64,000 nt of DNA. Origin: Angiostrongylus vasorum. Taxonomy: Eukaryota; Nematoda; Chromadorea; Rhabditida; Metastrongylidae. The stretch is taken from the NCBI GenBank assembly GCA_018806985.1, contig JADANN010000443.1, positions 3,904,667 through 3,968,666 of the forward strand, in the 5' to 3' direction. Numbering within the stretch: the stretch's first letter is position 1; every line of letters begins with the position of its first letter. The position numbers and the translations under genes are program-made. This document shows positions 24,801 through 37,536 of this stretch, piece after piece. Below the pieces are notes generated by a model. That model had not been told where the DNA came from and did not search any database. It was given only the letters and a program-made list of their open reading frames with translations.

Positions 24801-27800
24801 TAGTATACAACCACAACAACAAACTTTAAACAGGTATAGAGGAAGTACGAGATGCCGTTATGTATCCCTCCGATCGACCTAAATATACAACATCGAAACA
24901 AAAACGTCACCATTCTGAAACCAACTTAAATGGATGGGCTCGACAAGGCGATAATATGTCATCGAAATTATTCAGCATTCGTTTCGAAAACGTAATGCGA
25001 GTAGCATGACAGTAGTGATGCCGTTCAGTCCGAGTAACTCGCTGATTCGACCCACTCCAGTCCCAGTAAGCTAGCCATGCTTTCGGGATAGTCAAGAGAG
25101 TACTAGACTCATACCAGCAAATCAGATGACTTCCTCCATACCATGAAAAGACAACGGCTGTCTGTTATGAGCATATAAGAACACAACAGCATTCCTATGT
25201 CAAAATGCTGGGGAAAATCGACCCGATAAAAATTCAACGACATTCATAAAGAAGACAAAGAACGATCTTCAAACGGCCCCCTGTGGACGGGTACGCAAGA
25301 ATTCGAAGAACTTCACGGTTATGGATGCAAGGAAACGAACCGAATGAAAGAAGTGCTAGGATTTTTTAACGTACTTTTTAAACCAGACACCTTGTGTTTG
25401 TTTGTATGGATCGAAGACGACAATGAGAGCCACAAGAGTGAAAGCCGTTGACCGGTACATATACTACTAAAGCTGTGCTGAATAGATCCATTCCTACTGT
25501 CATATTCGCGCACAACAGAATAAATAGTTTGGAATGCTCCGTAAATATGCATCCAGGTAGCAAAATCAAGATCAGCGACACAATCACTATAACGCGCAGG
25601 AGGAGATGAGCGCCAAGAGGAGCTGAGAAAAGCAGCCAGGCAATGACAAAGTGAATGCAAGTAAGAGGGAATCCGTAGCTTCGAATCCAACAATCAAGGA
25701 CGTAGCACAAGCAATCAGGCCGAGAACCCAATGAAATGGACAAATTTTGCGTACTAACATCAGCTGTTGGACAAACGTTAGGAATTGAGTTTCATAGGAT
25801 ATTACGTGTGCAAAATTGAGGCGTTCACCCTGGAAGTCGAAGTTCGAAGGTCTATTCTAAGCGAAAAAATATAACTCTTTTTGTGTTTTTCGAGTTCACA
25901 GAAACGCCGACCAACTCTAGTGTGTGGGAGAAAAAACATACTCGTTACTGGAACCCATGTGTAACAACAGATATTAACAACAGGATAGAACATAAAGGTG
26001 AATAGGCGTAGAAAAATTTAAAAAATAAAATAAAATAAACTGGCCCGATTTTAGAAAATAATTCCTTTTTGTTAAATCATACCTTGTTATAAAAACATTC
26101 CTGGCTTTCAATGGAACATCAACAAGAGCAAAGAGCAGATGATGTAACATCACTCTCTAGTCATCGATTTACCAAACACATTTTTACGTATGAAACAGTT
26201 AATGAATAAAAACAGAATGTACCTCTCATTCCGAAACGACCACCACGTTCCCTCCGAGCTGTTATGGGTCGAGCCTATGAAGGGACCATATTCATTGAAA
26301 CTTCTCACATGAACACGGTAATGGAACTTAACGCAAGCTAACAAACAGTTTTCCTAACACTTAAGGTCCGAAACTGTTTTCGTTTGTTCGCAAACTGTTG
26401 GTATTACTTCGATAAGCAGAACAATTCACGAGTTGGGAACCCTATTGGATCACAGAAGAGCTTTTCATCAGCCTACTTAAGCTTCTTTGAAGTGTTATTT
26501 TATTTTTAAAACTTTTCTGGGAAAAACATTTTCCAGTAAAATCCCGGCAACCACAAATGTCAGACGTCAACAACGCACGTAAGAACATCATCCTCTCCTA
26601 ATGGACGAAATTCTGCATGTAACGTTGGCATCACTTTCCAAATATGAGTCTTCATGAAAAAAAAGCTGACGAAAGAACGATTTCTGGAATCCCATAAAAC
26701 CAGGATTTCATGCCAGGGAGACAAGAGATCTTCCATATTAACGACGAAGATTCTAGTGGCTTCTACTCCTATTCATAAAGTTTTTCGTTCGTTGAATGCG
26801 GCAGTTATTTTCGCACATTGTGAGTGGAAATCTTAGGTCGGACCCTAAGTGCCGAAAAACACTACATCTCAAAATAGCATAAAAAAGAGCAAGAAAGGAA
26901 GAGACTTAATAACTACCAAAGCCGCATCTGTCAACAGATCATCCTTCATCGGGCCACCACTTGCGTAGAATCTACGTGATGACAACTCTCGTAGTAATGA
27001 GCACAATTCCCGATCTGAAAAGAAGTAGATCAACCTTCGATAGCATCCGAAACGTCATTCGCGAAAAGAAAACTATAGAACACATAATCTGGATACAGCA
27101 CGAAGTTTCAACTACAAGTTAATACATCTATAACTATCACGAACCTTGTTCACTAGCTGCCATAAGTGATTCTGGATTCAAACAACTTCTAACCAGCATC
27201 GCTTCAATACATGGACGCAGTGCTACAATCGATGCGGCCACAGATACATCCATTTTAAGTGTGATCCTGAAACGAATCACAAAATGAAATAGTCTGCGAA
27301 AGCAGTCTAGACAATAAAACCAATAATATAAGCTCAGAAAACACAAATTTTTTGATTAATAAAATATTTACATGTCGTCCATCCTAATCAAGTCTTTACC
27401 AACACATTCAATTTTGCGACAGCCAAACAGAAAGCAGTTGTACTCCCGAAATTACTGATAACTGCTTGCACGAGATGACACGGGTACGAAGCTGCAAGAT
27501 AATAAAACTAACAAAGCAATAAAAGAAAACGTCAGCGTTCTTGTTAATCAATTTTGGACGGCAGTAAGTTTTAATTGCATTGGGCGAAGAGGACTAAAAA
27601 CACTTTTGCAAGGCAGAAATATGGGAACTACCCGTCTTTAACCTCCAAATAGTGCAAAAACTCTGTGACGAAAGACTAACGTGCTTTTGTTCAAGTTGTT
27701 CACCGTGCTAAATATTTCATTTTAAAACATGTTTTCCATTCTTCACCTCGTAGATCAACAGCATCTGCCATCTTTATGTTACTAAGATCCAACTTTGCCG

Positions 27801-30800
27801 GCTTGCTAAGAAGTGTAGTATCAGAAATCAGGTATGTGACAAACCCTTCTAAGAAGGAAAAAATCGTGTGGCAGCGAGGCCCAGCAGTAATAATAGGAAA
27901 AAATCTCGATTTAAAAATGTGGGACACACCTTCTCTGAGAACACAATCAGTGGAGAAGGTAATTCAAAATTATCGCCTTGAAATGGCGTCAAAACAGAAC
28001 TTTTGCTGACAAGTGCAGAGGCTTGTTCAAGAGTATACACCTTAAATAAATAAACATGTATTCTTTCATTGATAAGCTATCATGGGATTAATAGAAAAAA
28101 AAACTAGTAAACTAGTGATGTTGGGAACTAAACTAATAAGCTTGAGATAAACTTGATAAAAATGAAAAACTAGATGAAAAATTTGGTACGTGATATTTGA
28201 AGTCATGAGATGTACAATATGAAGTAAGTTATTTCTGTTCTTGTATGATACTCAGAGTCCGAAATGAACTGATCTCTACTCATGTAGTGCAAAAACAGCC
28301 GCCTTGAACCTGAGATAAAACTATGAAGTTCTCAACTCCTCGAAAAGTCTAGTTATCGATAAATTATCATCAGTTGTCGAAAAAAGAGCACCAGACTCTA
28401 AGCATTACGATCAGGTCTGCAATAACAGTTGTTCTAACAAACGAAAAATCGCTGTTCATTACGTGGGCTGCAGCAGGGGATCTAGTCCAAGGAAGGTATT
28501 GGAAAGCAAGAGATTTAAAAAATAAACTTATTCCCACGCAAGAGTTTGACGATCCCTAGCAAATATAATGAAAATGTTAGTATTATAAATGAACTTGGGA
28601 TGGAAACCAAGTGGTTCAATACTAACGAATCAGTGATTTAGGTAGAGTTTGAAGAGCACACCATTTAAACGGCAAACCAAATGAAGTTGGAGTTGATATC
28701 AACATTCTTCACTCAATGATTAGTTAAGATAAAAAGACACAAGCACCTTTCTCTTTCCTCGATAGTAGCAGATATTTGGGTAGTAAGCAGCAATAAGTAA
28801 TGATAATAACAGATCGTAATCACTTTCTGATGCAGACATCCAGTCAGCAAATAATTCACCTTCGAAGCCACACTGATTAGTGAGCACGTCGATCAGTTGA
28901 CGTTTGGCACCTCTGATATTCAATGTAATGAGATGGAAACAATAATGACTGTTCAAGGAATGCTACAGAACATGATTACAACTAATTATACGGAGTGTAA
29001 ACATGAACCAAAGAGAAAACACAAGGTAATGAAAACAAATTTAACAATAAATGGAAAAAAATTAAAACATGACTCACATGGTCATTTTCAGGATCGTCTG
29101 ACTCAACGAAACACCATTACACAATGATGTTTCTGCATGACTGCCCACCTCTGATGCTTGTTGAAAATCATGGTTGACCGCGATCTAGAACTTCGGTTAC
29201 AATGGTACTCCAGTAGCTAACAACTATTCGGTTTGTTTTGTTGACAATAAAAGTAGCCGTTTCCATAATGATTGGATAGACTCTTGTAGAGTCTTCAACA
29301 CGTCTACAAAATATTGTCACCATTAATGCTCTATACTCATAGTGTTTATTAGTCCTCACTGTGCATCAGAATCCACGTGCTCAAGAGGATATCACTCTGT
29401 TAGTATAATCCCCACATTTCTACTGTTGTCACCGATATTAGCAAAGAATAAAGAATAGTCTCCAGAGATTCACCGTAGGAAAGTGTGTCACTTGAGGTCC
29501 AATCCCTTGTTTAGTGACACAAGCGGGGGTCAGCAGATTTTTTCATTTATCTCTGCCGCGCTTAAGAGTAGCAAAGTGACTTTTCTGCTTGCTCTGCGGA
29601 CTCGTTAGGCGTCATATCTTCCTAGTAGAGTCTTCGTAAAGAACTCTAACTATTGAATCAGTCGTATTCCTATTACGCGTTTAATATCTCGAGGGAATCC
29701 AGTCGCTAACGCTCTTATTCACATCAGCTGTCGTCCAAATGTATCAAATGTCGGACTCAGCTGATTTTCGACAATGTGGCATTTACAAGGCGCCACTAAT
29801 CTTTGATCGTTAATGTAATTGGGAACGCCGTATTCCTTCCCTCAATTGCGTGATACGGCATTCTCGTAGCACTGTACTCTCCACTGTTTCAAGCACTGAG
29901 TGGTCGTTTATAAGTAACAATTAGGTTTAGGAGGCGTACGTTAAGACGGGAAGAATCGTGGAGATGAAAATGTGGAACAGAGCCGCCGGATGTTCCCAGT
30001 TCGCCCAACTACATTCTCGTTGTTTCTAGAAGCTCCGCGAGTAGCTCATTTCCTCCTGCTCAACCCCTGAAACTAAATGGTGTGCCATGTTAACTTCACA
30101 ACCCAAATATCCGTAATTGAAGCACTCGCAAATTTCTATTCCATTGAGCGTAAATCGGGCATCAGAAACAAATTCGTTTCTAATGAACGTCGTTTTCGTG
30201 AGATTTTATGACATATAGTAATATCAATAAGTAATAGGTATCTCACCCATTTGGGAGCGTGTGGAACAGTGGTTAGAGGCACCACTGCGACACACGACAC
30301 ACACGTGGAATCGATCCCCGCGCCCATGGCCCACCAAGCCTTCCATCCCTCCGGGGTCGGCAAATTGGTACCAGACTTGTCTGCGAGGATGGCAGCACTG
30401 GCTCGATACATTGGTAGCCACCGCGAGTCATACTAAAAAGCCGGATATCCATTCAATCACCTCCAAACGATGCTTAACGAAGTCGAATATATGGCGCATC
30501 CTTTGCAAATTGATCAACGCCGAGAGCTTTGTCTTTTATCCTTTTTTATTGTAGCCCCATATATACTTACTTGATACTTGAACGGCCCGTCCTCACTGGT
30601 TGCGCGGGCTCCAGTATAATCTTCACTTTTCGGAGATTTGCTGTTTAAGCCATTGTGGTTCCCTGGAATCCCGAGGTCAGCCTGCCCAAGTCTGCCTCAG
30701 GTTTTCACCACTACAGGCAGTCGCAGCCCTTGTGGATCAGAGAGAGATTTGCCACTATGAGACTTTGATACCAAGTGGTGGTGGATCCTGGTATTGGTAT

Positions 30801-33591
30801 CGGTTTACTCTTAGCTACGCTTCCTGATGGAAACGTCGGACTCTTTCTCAGCCTTGGGAAGCCCTGCCAGGTGGATGAATCCCCCGCAATACATCGCAGT
30901 TCGACACCCAGGAACACCTCCCAGCCCGATGAGGCGGTAAACCGCTGGGAGAAGCGCCATATATTACTTACTAAATTATGGTTCATTCATCTTGGTAGGT
31001 GAACAACATACTGGTGATCTCATTTCACAAGAAGGAAAACGGGTCTGAACAAGATGAAGCGCCGAAACGTTAGCCATCGGCAAAGTACATGTAAATAACG
31101 TCTTTTGAGCTCGAAAAGGAAAGTTCTTCAGGCAGTACCTTTATATATTTCATTTCTTCGCTAAACAATTTAATAAGGGCCAACACCGCCTATAGGTAAG
31201 AGTTTCTTAAAATCCCTTTTAAACAACCATCACCAACCAAAGCTATGTGGTCCGACCATCGATCTCCTGCGTACGCGCGCTGAGACGAATTTAGTCGCGT
31301 GTGTGACCGCTCGCGAGGTACAAAAGGTGATGAAAAGGATGATGCAGCAGCAATGTCGCACATCAAAGAACCAATACTGGAAAAGCCACATTGAATGTCA
31401 CGACTGTAAATTGAACTGACCTATTCCTAAGTCAAAAAATTGTCCTTGCCTAAGAAAAGTACGTACCCCAGAGCGACCCCCATGACTATTGTTCTTCCAA
31501 TCATTGGTTCTATGGGAAGTCGAGCTAGAATTTGACCAAGGCTGGTAAGTTCTAAGTGGCGGTCAAGAGCTCCAATGCTTTGCAGCATTGTCTCACTTTC
31601 GACTATCATGTCATAAGGTGGCGCTTCAAGAGCTTTTTCAAGAAAGTCACCAACACTTCCTAGACGCAACAGTTTGATAGTTAGTGCTACTTCGTGTAAT
31701 GGTGTACGTAGAATTTCAGCGGTACGATGCTGCTCGAGCCTGTGAGTTTCTCCGAATATTGGTCTATACTCAATCATATGAGCACGAAAATGATGGAATA
31801 TATACAAATAATGCGGTTGTGGTTGAGAATAAAGAAGAAAGCCGTGAAAATCCGGAACACTTACGCATCAAATCGAGCCTTACTGCACAAGTGGAAGGCA
31901 AAACCTGGTCTCACACGACCAGCACGACCACGTCTTTGTGCCAAGTTGGTGCGAGATGCCCACACTGTCGCAAAATGTACCATGTTATTGTTCGACGTGT
32001 ACATCCTTTCTTTTACCCTGACAAACATGCCAAGCATAAGTTCTTTAAATGTTAACCTTTTATTTTCTGTCTACTACAATTTTTCACGGCAGGATGTGAT
32101 GTGAAATACAACCACAACGATGCTGAGATATTCGGAAAACTTGGACCCCGGGCCAGATAAAACCACGACTTCCCCTTCCAGGGGCTCGCACACTGCACAC
32201 TGCACCACGGAGGCCTTTGCTCTGCGTTTCTCTCAGCTAGTTTTCTATCTAACGCTGCCATCAGCAATCACCCGTCAGCGGGATTCACCTGGGAGCACAG
32301 ATCAGCAGTTCTTTAAAAGTTTAGAGAAATGATTGCATATGAAACACCTACCAAACTATTAGTCACATCTTAAACCACCTCTTGTTAAGCCGCCAACCAC
32401 AATATAACAGTTATAATTACAAAACCAACTAGAGAACAATAGACAATTTGATATAAAAATATGAAGAGTTTGACGAAGTCTAATATTTTAAATACTTCAT
32501 CTTCCAATAAAACACCGCATTTAGTGAAGACGCTTAGAAAAAAAACCGAAAACAGCAAAACCCAGTTTATAACCATCAGTGGCAAATATAAGGGGGCGCA
32601 TAGCATAGTGGTAGTGATGTCCGTCATTACAAGCATGGTGCTAGTTCGATTCCGCCCCTGTCCAACCAGGCCTCTCATCCCTCTAGAGTCGGCGAATTGG
32701 TACAGGACTTGTTTGGGAAAAATACTCTCTGCATTACAACTGGGAACGCTCCAGCCCGATTATCTCAGGACTCCAAGGAGAATTGCTCGACCAGCATTCT
32801 ATATTCAAGATGAAATGAAAAAATCTTCAAACAGCAACGGAAACCACACGTTAGAAAAACTGGAAGATTTCTGTGGTCAGTGGATGCGAGGAAACGAGTC
32901 GAATGTGAGAAGTGCTGGGATTCGCACAGTAGACGTGAGGACGGACCATATAAAATGAAATTAAAAAGTGGCAAGTAACATAAACACCCACTTGCACGAA
33001 TCAATCACAAACACCACATCATCAATGGTGATGCTTGTTTCAGCAATATTTGTAGACAGGATGATCTGAAAAAAGTGTAGGACTCTTAAAGTTCAAACCT
33101 AGAAGGTCTCTGTATAAACAGAACGTAATCCATTACCTTTCTCATATAATCACCATAATGATCGAAAACCTTACGCTGCTCTGCACCGGTAAGTTGCGAA
33201 TGGAGTGGAAGAATAACATATTTCGATTGATTTGCTAGAAATAAACATGGTAACCTAAAATCAAAGTTAACACAAACTAAAAATTTCTGTAGACAGACAA
33301 GCATTAGAACTTACAGAATTCGGGGTGGTTATTGAGAAAATTCATGACGAGCATGATCTCATTCCAACCTGGCAGGAACACCAAAACTGACCCGGCCTCA
33401 CCACGAGTTGCGATGTCAGTTAGGATAGCCTGAATGTGGTGTGCCGGACAATTATAAATACAATGTAGAATTACGTTGCAGGATCCAGAGTTCTCATTTC
33501 TTACACTTCAAAAAAATGTTCCCTAAGAAATACTTCCACTAATGATTACAGATTTAGTACTGACCCAGGAAATACTTTGTATTGAACATAA

Positions 33592-33625
<34 letters not shown>

Positions 33626-36600
33626 TTATATGCATACATACGTGTGTGTATACACTGTACATATACATAAATATATATGTACGTATATTGCACATATAGT
33701 CCTTCTTTTGTGGCTTTAATAGCTTTCGAGAATGACTATCACGCCAAAAAGAGTTTGAATTTCATCCTCATAATAAAAGAACACCTAAATTACTTACCTA
33801 TAAAATCCCAACATAATACCACGGTATCAGGAATTGCAACATTTAATGGTAGATGACGCTCTGAAATCAGATGGAATGGCTGGCACTTCTGCAGTATAAA
33901 AAAGTTCAGTCGTACCGAGTACCACCGGAAATAATCGGAAGATACTAATACTGACATCAGAAGCAGGAAAATACCGTGTAAGAAAGGAAGGCAAAGGGAG
34001 AAAGAACAAATTTTCAACGACAATTGCCAAATAATGCCTTCTGTCTGACACAGAAGTTACTTCAACCAAATTCACGATCTACTATCTGCGGTCGATAGCA
34101 AATCAATTGTACCAGCCATTCCATCATCACGTGGGTGTTCAGATCAATAATCATGGATTGATATAACAACGGGAACTCATAATGCGTAAAAATAAACATA
34201 AAAATATGCCATCAAACTGACATAATGGTAGTAAATTCCAAAAGCTCAGATGTCTTACTGGCTTTTCTTGACTGCATTTTCTGCATTAACACCGCATGGT
34301 TGCACTAACTCAGAAAAAAAGAAACGCAGTTCAACGGTGCCTTAAGCTTCCGGATCCTTTTAGAAACACAAAAAATATGAAAACTGAACACACCTCAATA
34401 ACACCCAATGGTATTTCCTTCTCACTAAGATTCGCCATCGCAATCTTGAGTTCTGGACTCACATCACCAGTTAAAATGTTCAGATTTTTGTCCTTTTCGT
34501 CCACTTCAAGGTCTGCATCTTCTTTTCTTTTTTTCTCCAGAGGTGGTGGCATATATTTTAGCATTCGCACTATGTCTTCAAGAAAAAAATCTGAAATTTG
34601 TTTTAATCAAGGAGTTGTTCTCCAATTGGTAGAAGAGAAATCGAAACATTTTTGATTGTTAAGGAAGTTATTGGTGTTCAACGTTGTTTAACCTAATCTT
34701 ATCATATAACTGTGTGTTTGAATAATGATTGTCCTGCTTTTATCACCATAATTGCAAAAAGTACTACTACAACCCTTTCTATGAGCTGATAGCACTACTG
34801 ACATATTCAAGTCCTTATAAAGCGCTACATGTTCGAAGAATAGCCCACACAATTTCTTAAAACACTGCGCCAAAACAGCATCAAAATCGCGATCGTAAAT
34901 AGTTGACAGCTTCGAGGCCAGGAACTCATGAACCTTTAAAGAACTACGAAAAGCAAAGTGTTCTTTGCACCAAAATCAACAATTCTATCGCTCTTTGCCA
35001 AGCGCTGTGGGAACCTTGCCGAGTTTGCCAGAATTTCACAGATCCATGCTTTCGACTAACAATGCCCAATTATTTTTTTTCCTAGATGACCTTACCAACA
35101 TTAACTATAGCTGCACATCGTGGTTTGATAACCAGAACATCTTCCATTCACGATAAGGCGGTAGGCTACTAAATCTTAAGCTAAAGGAGCTTGCTTTTCA
35201 AAATCACATGGTAATTTCTTAACAAAGCAATGAAGAAGTTCAAAACTCTAAGGACTTAAATACAATGCCTAAAAACTCTATTGCTTCAAGATTTCAATCC
35301 CTAAAAAATTTTTCAAATGGAAGCTTAAAAAAGTTGAGTGAAACATAGAATTCCAAAATCACAAACGCAGTAGCGGAAAAAACCACGATGCACAGAAACT
35401 CATCGGGTCATGCTGGACGAAATCTTGCTTTATCATTGCTTCCGTGTTCGAAAAATGACCGCTAGATCGATAAGATAGGTCAGGAGCTCCAGAAAATCAG
35501 AACTTCATAGTGGTAAAACAACGGAATTTCTATTATGTAGGCAAAGATCTGTGGATCCAAGTACTATTGCAATCAATGTGGTGCTAAGAGCCGAAATATG
35601 TCAGCCTAAAATTGGATCCGGCCAATAATTTCTATCCCATGACACCTATAGAGGTCACATCGCCGCGTAACTGTTGAAGAAATATCCTCGTAGATAAATA
35701 GCTCAATATAAACAACACAAAGACTCAAACATTTCATTAAAAGATGGATGGAAAAGTACTCCATACTTGGTTAACGCCATGCAAGTACGCAAAAAATAAC
35801 CTATCATCATAATAAATAGAAAATTAATTCAAAACGGAAAATATATTCTTACGTTGCACTGGGAATGTCCTTCCTTTCATTTCGATAACTGGACAGATGC
35901 CATCAAAAAACTCTACAAACATCTTCGTGTCGATTGTTGCTGACATCAAAATCACGCGAAGATCAGCATATTCGTGAAGCATTTCACGTAGAACGATAAG
36001 GATGAAATCGGTCTGAAGTGAGTTTTAACAGCTAATATTACCCAGGCACTACAAACAGCTTATTGCATAACACCCGCCAAATGAGATGTACGATTAAACA
36101 TCATGGCTCCAACGATACTTACAAATTCAATCAGATAGCTATGAACTGGTAGTCAACAAGGCGCAGCATTAGGAAACCGATCAGACCATCAATTCATATT
36201 TAAGCGTGTCCTCATACCCATGTTTTAACCACTCACGTTAACGTCGCGTTCATGAATCTCATCAATGATTATATGTGAAATTCCGCGTAATCCACTTTCC
36301 ATTTTTCTTAACAAAACTCCGACAGTGCAAAACATAACAGCGCCATAAGGCCGAGGTGAAATACTATCGAACCTGAAAATCAGGACGTTCTTTTCGTAAG
36401 TTATTCTATCAAAATCATAGTGCGAAATTTCCGACCAAAGCTGTCGATGTTACTTATTCTTACTTATCATCAACCTGTTCAGGAACCAAGCATGAGTTCA
36501 GACAACATAAATCAGTATAGAACTGATCTTCAAGCCTACCTGACACCATATCCGACGGATTCCCCCAATTCTTCGCCCCTTTCGGAGGCCACTCGTTCAG

Positions 36601-37473
36601 CTAAAGAGATTGCTGATATTCTTCTTGGTTGCGAAACGAACGCATTAAACTCGGCCCCATGTCCGCTCCAAATAAATGAGTCTTGAAGGTACTGCACCAC
36701 CTGTAGAAAACAACATCGAGTTCGGCTATTAAAAATACAGTTGTATGGAACAAAATCATTAGGTAGTAATCAGAATAACTAACGATTTAAAACAAGAAAC
36801 AGTCTAAGCTTTGTGTCAGGCTACTTTCCCACTCGGCAGTCAATTTCTCACCTGAGTGCTTTTCCCACACCCGGTTTCTCCTTTAATCAGAGTGACACGA
36901 TTTGCTGCCACAGTTTTCAATATTTCATCTCTGAACTGCAACACAGGTAGTTTTTCCCTGCACGCTACCATGCTAGCATTCACTGCCTTTGACTCCTCTA
37001 ATCCTCTTAGCTTCGCGCTAATTTCAGGAAGCGACATCTGAATAATAAAGTATTCTAAAAAAGACATATGGTAAACAAAAGTCACTAGGCGCAATTCCTG
37101 CAGCAAAAAACTGGTGCAAGTTTGCAATGGATAACGCTAAAGGATAAAAGGATAAAGCTCTCGGCGTTGATCAATCCCTGAGGGATGCGCCATGCATTCG
37201 ACTTCATTAAGTATCGCTGGAAGCGAATGAATGCATATCTGGCCTTTACAACGACTCGCGGTGGCCTACCGACGTATCCAGCCAGTGCTGATATCCTCAC
37301 TGACAAGTATGGTACCAATTTGCCAACCTCGGAGGGATGGAAGGCTTGGTGGGCCATGGGCGCGGGGATCGATTCCACGTGTGTGACGCAGTGGCGCCTC
37401 CAACCACTGCGCTACACGCGCCCTGTTGCAATGAATAAAGAAAGTTTTTTTAGCGCATGATATATTTATATAC

Positions 37474-37536
<63 letters not shown>

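Noticed and set aside
30250..30320. tRNA-like head of SINE family 1 considered as a true tRNA gene
   Set aside because: A and B boxes are present, but no cloverleaf with matching acceptor and anticodon stems can be drawn, and the same sequence recurs many times fused to the SINE core.
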